Assembly: GCA_020029595.1 (NCBI GenBank)
Contig: JAIBJN010000007.1
Location: 1 to 49,284 of the forward strand
Direction of reading: 5' to 3'
DNA: 49,284 bases
Origin: Actinomycetota bacterium
GTDB taxonomy: Bacteria; Actinomycetota; Thermoleophilia; Gaiellales; Gaiellaceae
A program made the translations under genes and the position numbers. Below are positions 6,893 through 14,599 of the stretch, piece after piece. The notes beneath the pieces are model-generated. The model searched no databases, was not told where the DNA came from, and saw nothing but the letters and a program-made list of their open reading frames with translations. How positions within the stretch are numbered: position 1 is the stretch's first letter; every line of letters begins with the position of its first letter.

Positions 6893-8335
6893 CTATGCGT
6901 CGTAGTAGAGGGCGAACTCGGCCGGGTGGGGCCGGAGGGCGACGACGTCGACCTCGGTCTCGCGCTTGTCGTCGATCCAGGTGCGGACGAGCTCCTCGCT
7001 GAAGACGCCTCCGCGGAGGAGGAATTCGTGGTCCGTCTCGAGCGCGTCGAGCGCCTCCGCGAGCGAGCCGGGCACCTGGGCAACGTCGGTGCGCCGCTTC
7101 TCGAAGAGGTCGAAGTCCGCGGGCTCGCCCGGGTCGAGGCCCTTCTCGATCCCGTCGATCCCGGCCATCAGCATGGCCGCGAAGGCGAGGTAGGGGTTCG
7201 CGGTCGCGTCCGGGCAGCGGAACTCGAGCCTCTTGGCCGTGGCCGAGTCGGAGTACATGGGGATGCGGATTGCCGCCGAGCGGTTCCGCTTCGAGTAGAC
7301 GAGGTTGACGGGCGCCTCGTAGCCCGGCACGAGCCGGCGGTACGAGTTGGTCGTCGGCGCGCAGAAGGCGAGGAGCGCGGGGGCGTGCATCAGGAGCCCG
7401 CCCACGTAGGCTCGCGCGAGCTGCGAGAGCCCTGCGTATCCCGACTTGTCAGAGAAGAGCGGGGTGCTCTCCTTCCAGAGCGACTGGTGGGTGTGCATCC
7501 CCGAGCCGTTGTCGCCGAAGATCGGCTTCGGCATGAACGTCGCGGTCTTGCCGGCCACCCGGGCGACGTTGCGGACGACGTACTTGTACGTCATGACCTG
7601 GTCGGCCATGCGCGTGAGCGACTGGTACCGAAGGTCGACCTCGCACTGGCCTGCGGAGGCGACCTCGTGGTGGTGGAACTCGCACGGGATCCCGAGCCGC
7701 TCGAGCGTGAGCACGATCTCGGTGCGAAGGTCGTGGAGCGTGTCATGGGGGGCCGGCGGGAAGTACCCGCCCTTCTCCCGCACGGTGTAGCCGAGCCCGG
7801 GGACGCCTGAGTTCCAATGGCCCTCGGCCGAGTCGAGCGTGTAGTGCGCTCGGTGCGGAGAGAGCTCGTAGGAGACCTGGTCGAAGACGAAGAACTCGCA
7901 CTCCGGGCCGAAGTTCGCCGTGTCTGCGATACCCGTTTCGCGCAGGTACGCCTCCGCACGGCGCGCGAGGCGTCGAGGGTCGCGGCCGTAGGGCTTGCCA
8001 GTCGTCGGGTCGGCGATCTCGCAGACGAGCGAGAGCGTCGGGGCCTCCGTGAACGGATCGAGGACGGCGCTCGCGGGGTCGGGCATGAGCAGGAGGTCGC
8101 TCTCGGCGATCCCCTGCCAGCCGCGGATCGAGGAGCCGTCGAAGCCGAGCCCCTCGGCGAATGCCGACGTACCGAACGCGCTCACGGGCAGCGTCATGTG
8201 CTGCCAGCTTCCGAACAGATCGCAGAACTTGAGGTCGACCATCTGGGCCTTCTGCTCGAACGCCCACGCGACCGCCTCCTCGGCCTCCGGCTGGGTGCCG
8301 TTCGCCAGGTACGCCTTCGTCTCCAGCTCCTGCAT
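6893..8335 (-). CDS. glnA: Glutamine synthetase, type I (beta-like)
   Basis: 480 aa, forms glutamine from glutamate, ammonia and ATP as a cytoplasmic dodecamer. Visible motifs: beta-grasp [16 protein letters not shown], latch loop [10 protein letters not shown], active-site [45 protein letters not shown] and the end [12 protein letters not shown]. Length and the extra segment near residue 160-170 fit the I-beta class. At the adenylylation loop, where mycobacterial and enteric enzymes have DLY or NLY, this protein has DLFEKRR, so the modified Tyr is Phe. Start ATG 8335 has GGAGG 4 bases upstream. A terminator-like hairpin lies in its leader (8356-8390). Confidence 0.96.
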   Translation of the reverse strand: MQELETKAYLANGTQPEAEEAVAWAFEQKAQMVDLKFCDLFGSWQHMTLPVSAFGTSAFAEGLGFDGSSIRGWQGIAESDLLLMPDPASAVLDPFTEAPTLSLVCEIADPTTGKPYGRDPRRLARRAEAYLRETGIADTANFGPECEFFVFDQVSYELSPHRAHYTLDSAEGHWNSGVPGLGYTVREKGGYFPPAPHDTLHDLRTEIVLTLERLGIPCEFHHHEVASAGQCEVDLRYQSLTRMADQVMTYKYVVRNVARVAGKTATFMPKPIFGDNGSGMHTHQSLWKESTPLFSDKSGYAGLSQLARAYVGGLLMHAPALLAFCAPTTNSYRRLVPGYEAPVNLVYSKRNRSAAIRIPMYSDSATAKRLEFRCPDATANPYLAFAAMLMAGIDGIEKGLDPGEPADFDLFEKRRTDVAQVPGSLAEALDALETDHEFLLRGGVFSEELVRTWIDDKRETEVDVVALRPHPAEFALYYDA

Positions 8336-8355
8336 GCCGCCTCCTTCGGTCCACT

Positions 8356-8390
8356 AAAAAAGCCCCAGCGGTCATCTCGACCTCTGAGGC
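8356..8390 (-). terminator. Terminator-like hairpin in the glnA leader (possible attenuator)
   Basis: On the minus strand GCCTCAG (8390-8384) can pair with CTGGGGC (8368-8362, one G-U pair), followed by six T (8361-8356). It lies between the promoter region and the glnA Shine-Dalgarno, with no upstream minus-strand gene to terminate, which suggests premature termination control. The other glnA has a hairpin at the equivalent place. Confidence 0.6.
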
Positions 8391-8594
8391 TCCGTCGCCT
8401 CCGGCGGGCGCCGTCCTCGACGCTCGCCACGACAAGCTTAGGCGGGGGAGTGGACGGAGTCCACCCCCGGAGGTATTGTCTTCGGAGCATGTTCCGCCCG
8501 TTCAGAGTCTGAGACATCCGTTGCCGCGGGCCGCCTGGCCCGGCTTCGGCGTGTCCTAGTCCTTCTCTGAACCCTCGATCTTCCAGGAGCATGC

Positions 8595-9395
8595 ATGACC
8601 ACCGCAGTTGAAGTCCGAGACCTCCGCAAGGAGTTCGTCACCCGAGGCGGGCGCCGTCTGCGGCGCAGGCGCGTCCCGGCCCTGCGCGGCGTCTCCTTCA
8701 CGATCGCGCAGGGCGAGTGCGTGGCGATCCTGGGGCAGAACGGCTCGGGGAAGTCAACGCTCGTGCGGCTGCTCTCGACGCTCCTGCTCGCCGAGGGCGG
8801 GACCGCCGAGATCTTCGGTCACGACGTCTTCCGCGACCCGCGCGCAGTGCGCCGGCTCGTCAACCGCGTCTCGGTAGAGGCCGCCTTCTTCAAGAAGATG
8901 TCGTCGGCCGAGAACCTTGCCTACGCGGCCCGGTTCTACGGGATGACACCGAGGGAGACCGGCCCTCGCATCCCCGAGATACTCGAGCGCGTCGGCTTCC
9001 CGGCGGAGCGCCGCCGGGAGCCGATGGAGAACCTTTCGCGCGGCATGCAGCAAAAGGTGGCGCTCGCCAGGGCGCTGCTCACCTCCCCGGTGCTGCTCCT
9101 GCTCGACGAGCCGACGACGGGTCTCGACCCGCGCTCCAAGCTCGAGGTGCAGGAGTTCATCCGGGAGCTGCGCCGGACACACGACGCGACCATCCTCCTC
9201 TGCACTCATGACCTCGTCGAGGCGGAGCTCCTCGCCGACCGGGTCGGGATTCTCGACCGCGGCGAGCTCCTCTGCCTCGAGTCGACCGAGGCGCTGAAGC
9301 GGCGCTTCGACGCGTCGACGCTCGAGGAGGCGTTCCTCGCCTCCACCGGGCGTGTCTTCGAGGACGACCCGGAGGAGGAGGACGACACGTCATGA
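8595..9395 (+). CDS. ABC transporter ATP-binding protein (ABC-2 exporter type)
   Basis: 266 aa. Walker A GQNGSGKST near residue 49, Q-loop region NRVSVEAAFFKK, signature LSRGMQQKVALA, Walker B LLLLDEPTTGLD, H-loop CTHD. A basic insertion (RGGRRLRRRRVP) sits between the first strands. The C-terminal extension (after RFDASTLEEAFLA) is acidic, EDDPEEEDD. It should power the permease encoded next, with which it overlaps by ATGA. Start ATG 8595 is preceded by AGGAG. The substrate is unknown; such pairs export drugs, lipids or polysaccharides. Confidence 0.93.
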   Translation: MTTAVEVRDLRKEFVTRGGRRLRRRRVPALRGVSFTIAQGECVAILGQNGSGKSTLVRLLSTLLLAEGGTAEIFGHDVFRDPRAVRRLVNRVSVEAAFFKKMSSAENLAYAARFYGMTPRETGPRIPEILERVGFPAERRREPMENLSRGMQQKVALARALLTSPVLLLLDEPTTGLDPRSKLEVQEFIRELRRTHDATILLCTHDLVEAELLADRVGILDRGELLCLESTEALKRRFDASTLEEAFLASTGRVFEDDPEEEDDTS

Positions 9396-10225
9396 GAAGC
9401 TCCGCGCACGTCGTTCGCGCCGAGCTCGTCGGGCTCGCAGGCGTCGTCGAGCGCAACGTCTACCTCGTCCGGCGCTACATCTGGTGGGATCTCGCGTTCT
9501 TCGTCTGGACGGTGGCGAACGCACTCACGATCGTCTTCATCGCCGAGGGCGTCGAGGCGGCCGGGGGCCAGATCGACCTCGAGCGCACGATCACGATCCT
9601 GCTCATCGGCGCGGTCATCTGGGCGTACCTCGGGGACATCTTCGAGGTCCTCACCGAGACGGTCGCGTGGGAGCGCTGGGAGGGGACGATCGAGTACACG
9701 TTCATGGCTCCGCTGGCGCGCTCGATGCACCTGGGGGGCATGGGGCTCTTCGCCGTCGCCTACGCGCTCGTTCGCGCCGTGCTCCTCTTCTGGGTCGTCG
9801 CCTTCTTCTTCGACGTGGACATGCCGCAGGCGAACTACACGGCCGCGCTCGTCGTCCTCGCCGTGGCGTCCGTCTCCTTCGTCGGCATCGGGATGATGAC
9901 GGCCGTCCTCCCGCTCATCTCGCCGGAGAAGGGGACACAGCTGGGCTTCATCGCCCAGGGCATCCTGCTCGTCGTCTCGGGCGTCTACTACCCGGTGAGC
10001 GTGCTCCCCGAGTGGATGCAGTGGCTCGCAACGATCTCGCCTGCTACCTACGCGCTCGAAGGCGTGCGCGCCGCGATCCTCGAGGGCGACGGCCTTGCGG
10101 AGCTCCGGGACGAGCTCTGGCCCCTGGTCGTGATCGGAGTGGTCTCGGTGCCGCTCGGCCTCGAGGTCTTCCGCCGGGGCGAGCGCCACGCCAAGCGGAC
10201 CGGGAAGCTGAAGAGGTCGGGATGA
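9392..10225 (+). CDS. ABC-2 type membrane permease
   Basis: 277 aa with about six membrane spans and the ABC-2 layout: first span VWTVANALTIVFIAEG, a central pair around AVAYALVRAVLLFWVVAFFF, and the late motif GVYYPVSVLPEWMQWLATISPATYALEGVR, split here as family-typical (YYPVSVLP and PATYALEG). It overlaps the ATPase gene by ATGA, so the two make one exporter. Confidence 0.9.
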   Translation: MRSSAHVVRAELVGLAGVVERNVYLVRRYIWWDLAFFVWTVANALTIVFIAEGVEAAGGQIDLERTITILLIGAVIWAYLGDIFEVLTETVAWERWEGTIEYTFMAPLARSMHLGGMGLFAVAYALVRAVLLFWVVAFFFDVDMPQANYTAALVVLAVASVSFVGIGMMTAVLPLISPEKGTQLGFIAQGILLVVSGVYYPVSVLPEWMQWLATISPATYALEGVRAAILEGDGLAELRDELWPLVVIGVVSVPLGLEVFRRGERHAKRTGKLKRSG

Positions 10226-10296
10226 TCGACGCTCGCTGCGGGGAGACGGAAGCCGACTGCCTGACGACGGTGGCGCCGCTCCTGCTCGAGATCTGA
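10222..10296 (+). CDS. Possible 24-residue coupled ORF between ABC permease and MFS genes
   Basis: ATG at 10222 overlaps the permease stop (ATGA) and the frame ends in TGA directly before the GTG start of the MFS gene. The peptide starts MIDARCGETEADC. It may be a coupling ORF that carries ribosomes from permease to transporter gene, or a chance frame. No homology is recognised. Confidence 0.3.
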   Translation: MIDARCGETEADCLTTVAPLLLEI

Positions 10297-11559
10297 GTGC
10301 GCCGGCTCGATCCTCACCGGACGTGGCTCCTGTACTCGGGAGCGACCGCGCTCGCCAGGACGACGGCCTGGACGGTCGCGGCCGTCTACTTCGTCCGCGA
10401 CGTCGGGATGGGCCCGCTCGAGCTCGTGCTCGCCGGCACTGCGCTCGAGGTGGCGTACTTCGCGTTCGAGGTCCCGACCGGAGTCGTGGCCGACACCTAC
10501 AGCCGGCGGGCGTCGATCGTCCTCGCCCAGTTCGTCATGGGCGCGGGCTTCGTTCTCACGGGAGCGTTCGCGGACGTGGGCGTCGTCCTCGGCGCGGCCG
10601 CGCTGATCGGCTTCGGCTGGACGTTCAAGAGCGGCGCCGAGGACGCCTGGCTCGCCGACGAGATCGGCCCGCAGCGCATGGCGCGCTCCTACCAGCGCGG
10701 AGCTCAGGTGGAGCGGGCGCTCTCGCTCGCCGGCATCGGCCTCGCCGTCGCCCTCGCGACCGTCGACCTGCGGCTCCCGCTCGTCCTCGGCGGGTTGCTG
10801 TTCGTCGCGCTCGGGCTCGTCCTCCTCCTCGTGATGCCCGAGACGCGGTTCACGCCCGCGCGGAGAGACGAGCTGGGCCAGGCCGGCTCTCTCGTCCGCA
10901 CCGCCCAGGACGGCGGGCGCCTCGTCCGTGCCCGCCCGGTCCTGCTGCTCATCGTCGGCATCGCCTTCTTCGGCGGCATGTCGAGCGAAGCGTTCGACCG
11001 GCTCTGGGAGGCGCACCTCCTCCTCGACGTCGGGGTGCCTGCGCTCGCCGGGCTCGATCCCATCGTCTGGTTCGGTGTGCTGAACGCAGGCGCGCTCGTG
11101 CTCGCCCTCGCCGTCGCCCAGCCGCTCGTTCCCCGCTTCGAGCGTGCGGGAAGGGAGAGCATGGCCCGTATCCTGCTCGCCCTCGACGCGTTGCTCGTCG
11201 CGGGGATGCTCGCGTTCGCCCTGGCCGGAAGCTTTGCCCTCGCCGTGGCTACCTTCTGGTCGGTCGAGGTCGTTCGCTGGCTCTCGTCCCCGGTCTACGA
11301 CACCTGGCTGAACGCGAACATCGACGACTCGCGCGTGCGGGCGACCGTCATCTCGATCACGAACCTCGGCGACTCGGCCGGCCAATGGGGCGGCGGCCCC
11401 GCGCTCGGCGCGATCGGGTCGGCCTTCTCCATCCGCGCGGCCCTGGCCGTCGGCGCGCTTGCGCTCACGCCCGCTCTCTGGCTCTACGGTCGCGCGCTTC
11501 GCCTCGATCCCGCGCGGCTCACGAGCGAGCCTGCCTCGCCAGTGTCTCGTATAGACTGA
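10297..11559 (+). CDS. MFS transporter
   Basis: 420 aa, twelve predicted spans in two halves separated by a loop near residues 180-210. The first cytoplasmic loop has the MFS motif A variant GVVADTYSRR, and the N-terminal half has TAWTVAAVYFVRDVG, typical of MFS_1 drug or sugar-efflux carriers. Substrate unknown. GTG 10297 directly follows a TGA and no Shine-Dalgarno is seen, so translation may depend on coupling. Its end overlaps the TAGACT box proposed for the next glnA. Confidence 0.88.
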   Translation: MRRLDPHRTWLLYSGATALARTTAWTVAAVYFVRDVGMGPLELVLAGTALEVAYFAFEVPTGVVADTYSRRASIVLAQFVMGAGFVLTGAFADVGVVLGAAALIGFGWTFKSGAEDAWLADEIGPQRMARSYQRGAQVERALSLAGIGLAVALATVDLRLPLVLGGLLFVALGLVLLLVMPETRFTPARRDELGQAGSLVRTAQDGGRLVRARPVLLLIVGIAFFGGMSSEAFDRLWEAHLLLDVGVPALAGLDPIVWFGVLNAGALVLALAVAQPLVPRFERAGRESMARILLALDALLVAGMLAFALAGSFALAVATFWSVEVVRWLSSPVYDTWLNANIDDSRVRATVISITNLGDSAGQWGGGPALGAIGSAFSIRAALAVGALALTPALWLYGRALRLDPARLTSEPASPVSRID

Positions 11560-11608
11560 GAGCGTTATTCGAGGCGACGAGGCCTCGGGCGGGACGGTCG
11601 CCCGAGGC
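11552..11608 (+). promoter_or_regulatory. glnA promoter and leader hairpin
   Basis: TAGACT at 11552-11557 is a candidate -10, giving a leader of about 70 bases. In the leader GCCTCGGGCG (11582-11591) pairs perfectly with CGCCCGAGGC (11599-11608) around a 7-base loop, followed by TCTTT. It may end the MFS transcript or act as an attenuator for glnA; the other glnA leader has a hairpin in the same place with the same GCCTC stem base. Confidence 0.5.
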
Positions 11609-11637
11609 TCTTTGCGTTTAAGGAGGAGGTTCCCGAG

Positions 11638-12996
11638 ATGGCCCAGGTCGAGCAGAGCGGCAGGGCGACGAGCGACCCGGCGGCGCGGAAGACGATTCTC
11701 GACGAGGTGAAGAAGCAGGACGTCAAGTTCGTCCACCTCTGGTTCACCGACATCGAGGGCCATCTGAAGAGCTTCTCGATCACGCCGGCGGAGCTCGAGG
11801 ACGCCCTCGACGACGGGATGGGCTTCGACGGCTCCTCGATCACCGGCTTCAACGCGATCGAGGAGTCCGACATGGTCGCCATCCCCGACCCGGCCACCTT
11901 CCAGCTCATGCCGAACGGCGAGATCCGGGTCGCCCGCATGATCTGCGACGTCGTCACGCCCGACGGCGAGCCGTACGGCGGCGACCCGCGCCACGTCCTC
12001 AGGCGCGCGCTCGAGCGCATGGAGAACATGGGCTTCGATACGTTCAACGTCGGGCCCGAGCTCGAGTACTTCCTCTTCAGGGACGACAGGGGCACGGAGA
12101 CGCTCGACGAGGGGGGCTACTTCGCCATGACGGCGCTCGATGCTGCGTGGGAGCTGCGCAACGAGACGATCGCGGCGCTCGAGTCCATGGGGATCCCGAT
12201 CGAATACGTCCATCACGAGGTCGGCCCCTCCCAGCACGAGATCGACATGCGCTTCACGAACGCCCTCGACATGGCCGACCACACGATCACGTACCGGCTC
12301 GTCGTCAAGGAGCTGGCCAAGAAGGCGGGCTGTCACGCGACGTTCATGCCCAAGCCGCTCTTCGGGGAGAACGGGTCGGGCATGCACACGCACCAGTCGC
12401 TCTTCGCCGAGGGGTCGAACGCGTTCTTCGACCCGGACGACGAGTGGCACCTCTCCGACGTGGGCAAGGCGTTCATCGCCGGGCAGCTCCACCACGCGCG
12501 CGAGATCTCGGCCGTCTTCGCCCAGTGGGTGAACTCGTACAAGCGCCTGGTGCCGGGCTTCGAGGCCCCGGTCTACGTCGCCTGGTCGCGGCGCAACCGC
12601 TCCGCCCTCATCCGCATCCCGCTCTACAAGCCCGGGAACGAGCAGGCGACACGGGCCGAGATCCGCTGCCCGGACCCCGCCTGCAACCCGTACCTGACGT
12701 TCGCGGCGCTCCTCCACGCCGGCCTCGAGGGGATCGAGCGGGGCTACGAGCTGCCGCCGCCGATGGAGCAGAACCTCTACAAGCTGAGGGCCGAGGAGCG
12801 CAAGGAGCGCGGCATCGTCGCTCTGCCCGAGACACTCGGCGAGGCGATCGACGAGCTCGCCGGCTCGGAGCTGGCGCGGAAGGCGCTCGGCGACCACGTC
12901 TTCGACAACTACGTGAAGCTGAAGCGGGCGGAGTGGGACGACTACCGCGTGCAGCTGACGCCGTGGGAGCTGGAGAAGTACCTACCGGTCTTGTAG
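11638..12996 (+). CDS. glnA: Glutamine synthetase, type I (alpha-like)
   Basis: 452 aa second glutamine synthetase. Motifs: [89 protein letters not shown]. The C-terminal region NLYKLRAEERKERGI followed by LPETLGEA resembles the I-alpha enzymes of Firmicutes, which are feedback controlled and not adenylylated, and it lacks the I-beta insertion. A strong AGGAGG precedes ATG 11638. Two different type I synthetases within 5 kb suggest division of labour, for example different nitrogen states. Confidence 0.96.
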   Translation: MAQVEQSGRATSDPAARKTILDEVKKQDVKFVHLWFTDIEGHLKSFSITPAELEDALDDGMGFDGSSITGFNAIEESDMVAIPDPATFQLMPNGEIRVARMICDVVTPDGEPYGGDPRHVLRRALERMENMGFDTFNVGPELEYFLFRDDRGTETLDEGGYFAMTALDAAWELRNETIAALESMGIPIEYVHHEVGPSQHEIDMRFTNALDMADHTITYRLVVKELAKKAGCHATFMPKPLFGENGSGMHTHQSLFAEGSNAFFDPDDEWHLSDVGKAFIAGQLHHAREISAVFAQWVNSYKRLVPGFEAPVYVAWSRRNRSALIRIPLYKPGNEQATRAEIRCPDPACNPYLTFAALLHAGLEGIERGYELPPPMEQNLYKLRAEERKERGIVALPETLGEAIDELAGSELARKALGDHVFDNYVKLKRAEWDDYRVQLTPWELEKYLPVL

Positions 12997-13033
12997 GACC
13001 AGCCTCGGAGGCGTAATATGGAGGGTGGTGTCG

Positions 13034-13097
13034 CCGCTTCTCCTAGAAGCGGGGGACTGACTGACGGCCGACTGCGAGCTGCTTACCGAGCAGCTCG
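13034..13097. terminator. Two hairpins in the convergent glnA / receiver gap
   Basis: CCGCTTC (13034-13040) pairs with GAAGCGG (13046-13052) over a 5-base loop, and CGAGCTGCT (13075-13083) pairs with AGCAGCTCG (13089-13097), also over 5 bases. No long T-run follows. They lie between two converging genes and may terminate in both directions. Confidence 0.55.
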
Positions 13098-13119
13098 TGG
13101 TCGTTAATGAGCCCTGAGG

Positions 13120-13470
13120 CTACGCCGCGGCCGCGATGCTCTCGACGGCCATGGCGAGCGCGCGCTCGAGCTCGGCGAGTCCGAACGGCTTGACCAGGTA
13201 GGCGTGCGGCCGGAGTTGCCTTGCGCGCTCGGAGTCCGGATAGATGCTGGTGCAGACGATCGGAAGCTCCTCGCGCCGGAGCCTGAGGGCTTCGGCCGCC
13301 GAGAGAGCGCCCGGGTCGGCGGGCTCGAGGAGGAGGACGTCGACGTCGCCCTCCGGGAGCACGTCGCCCCTCCGGCCGGCCGGGTAGACGGGCTCGTGGC
13401 CGAGGCGCTCGACGACGTGCCCCAGGAGCGCGCGCACCTCGGCGTGCCGTTCGATGACCAGGATCCTCAC
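13120..13470 (-). CDS. Degenerate response-regulator receiver domain (Asp replaced by Glu)
   Basis: About 116 aa, receiver fold only. Strand 1 reads RILVIERHAEVR where active receivers have paired Asp residues. Strand 3 reads VDVLLLEPADPG, with Glu at the phospho-acceptor position. Thr region VCTS and the conserved Lys (AYLVKPFG) are kept. So it probably cannot be phosphorylated normally and may mimic the phosphorylated state. GTG 13470 is chosen since longer in-frame starts (13542) would overlap the divergent regulator gene at 13528 and add non-receiver sequence. Confidence 0.8.
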   Translation of the reverse strand: MRILVIERHAEVRALLGHVVERLGHEPVYPAGRRGDVLPEGDVDVLLLEPADPGALSAAEALRLRREELPIVCTSIYPDSERARQLRPHAYLVKPFGLAELERALAMAVESIAAAA

Positions 13471-13527
13471 GGTCTCACCATCGACTTCCCGCGCGCGGAT
13501 TTCGGCGGGATCTGGTAAGGAAGCGGT

Positions 13528-14220
13528 ATGAAGCGCGCGCACGTGCTCGTCGTCGACGACGACGCCGACATCCGCGGGCTCGTCCGCGAGCTGCTCGAGC
13601 GCCAGGGCTACGGCGTCTCGGAGGCCGCGAACGGTCGCGAGGCACTACGGTCGCTCTACTCCACTCCTCCGGACGTCGTCCTCCTCGACGTGTCGATGCC
13701 GGAGCTGGACGGCTGGCAGACGCTCGAGCGGATCCGTGATCTCTCCGACGTGCCCGTGGCGATGCTGACCGCCCGCACGGCAGAGCTCGAGAAGGTGCGG
13801 GGCCTCAAGGCGGGCGCCGACGACTACATCACGAAGCCCTTCGGGAGGCAGGAGCTGCTCGCACGCGTCGAGGCGATGCTCCGCCGGGCCGGCCCCCGAC
13901 AGGAGAGTCGGCAGACGTACGCTGACGCTCTTCTCAACGTCGACTTCGCCCAGCGGAGCGTCTCGGTGAGTGGGAACGAGGTGGCGCTCACCCCGCTCGA
14001 GTTCCGCCTCCTCGCCGCCTTCGTGCGCCACCCGGGCCAGCTTCTCTCCCACGACCAGGTCCTCGAGCTCGTGTGGGGCGACTCGTTCTCTGCGTCTCGC
14101 GACCAGGTGAAGCTCTACGTCGGGTACCTTCGCCGCAAGCTCGAGGGCGCGGGCGCCGACACGTCCGTGATCGAGACGGTGCGTGGCTTCGGGTACCGCT
14201 ACCGGCCGAGCGCCGCCTGA
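13528..14220 (+). CDS. OmpR/PhoB-family response regulator
   Basis: 230 aa. Receiver: acidic pair VVDDDAD, phospho-acceptor in VVLLDVSMPELDGW (near residue 54), Thr in MLTAR, Lys in YITKPFG. After a linker comes a winged-helix DNA-binding domain from about residue 135: LTPLEFRLLAAFVRHPGQ, SHDQVLELVWG, YVGYLRRKLE and the closing VRGFGYRYRP. AAGGAAG before ATG 13528 is a good Shine-Dalgarno. Partner kinase is uncertain: the large kinase at 14600-18166 is nearby on the other strand. Its end overlaps the next convergent gene by 22 bp. Confidence 0.95.
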   Translation: MKRAHVLVVDDDADIRGLVRELLERQGYGVSEAANGREALRSLYSTPPDVVLLDVSMPELDGWQTLERIRDLSDVPVAMLTARTAELEKVRGLKAGADDYITKPFGRQELLARVEAMLRRAGPRQESRQTYADALLNVDFAQRSVSVSGNEVALTPLEFRLLAAFVRHPGQLLSHDQVLELVWGDSFSASRDQVKLYVGYLRRKLEGAGADTSVIETVRGFGYRYRPSAA

Positions 14221-14567
14221 ACGCGCTCGCCGAGCGCCTGCGGGCTGAAGGGCTTCGTGACGTAGTCGTCGGCGCCGGCCTCGAACCCGCGCTCGACGTC
14301 GGGCTCCTGGACGCGGGCGGTGAGCAGGATGATCGGGATCGTCGTCGTGGGGCCGTGCTCGCGCAGGCGGCGGGTCACCTCGTACCCGTCCAGCCTCGGC
14401 ATCATCACGTCGAGCAGGGCGAGGTCGGGGGTGCGCGCGAGCGCGAGGTCGAGCGCCGTCTCCCCGTCGGGGGCGGAGAGCACCTCGTACCCGTCTCGCT
14501 CGAGGCGGAAGCGGACGAGCGCGAGGATGTCCGGGTCGTCGTCCGCCACGAGGACGAGCGGGCGCAT
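14199..14567 (-). CDS. Single-domain response regulator (receiver only)
   Basis: 122 aa, complete receiver: VADDDPDI, phospho-acceptor DLALLDVMMPRLDGYE, ILLTAR, GADDYVTKPFSP. There is no output domain, so it likely works by protein contact or phosphotransfer. It lies directly downstream of the PAS/GAF hybrid-sensor gene (33-base gap, same strand), so that kinase is the probable phosphodonor. Its 3' end overlaps the OmpR-type gene tail to tail. Confidence 0.93.
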   Translation of the reverse strand: MRPLVLVADDDPDILALVRFRLERDGYEVLSAPDGETALDLALARTPDLALLDVMMPRLDGYEVTRRLREHGPTTTIPIILLTARVQEPDVERGFEAGADDYVTKPFSPQALGERVQAALGR

Positions 14568-14599
14568 GCTCTCAGGAGCGGGCCGAAGGCGAGCGACGC

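Noticed and set aside
8356-8470. Known glutamine riboswitch in the glnA leader
   Set aside because: I could not find the conserved core of the glnA or downstream-peptide motifs; only a terminator-like hairpin can be supported.
10048-12897. 949-codon minus-strand frame opposite the MFS and glnA genes
   Set aside because: It is the antisense shadow of well supported genes, caused by high GC.
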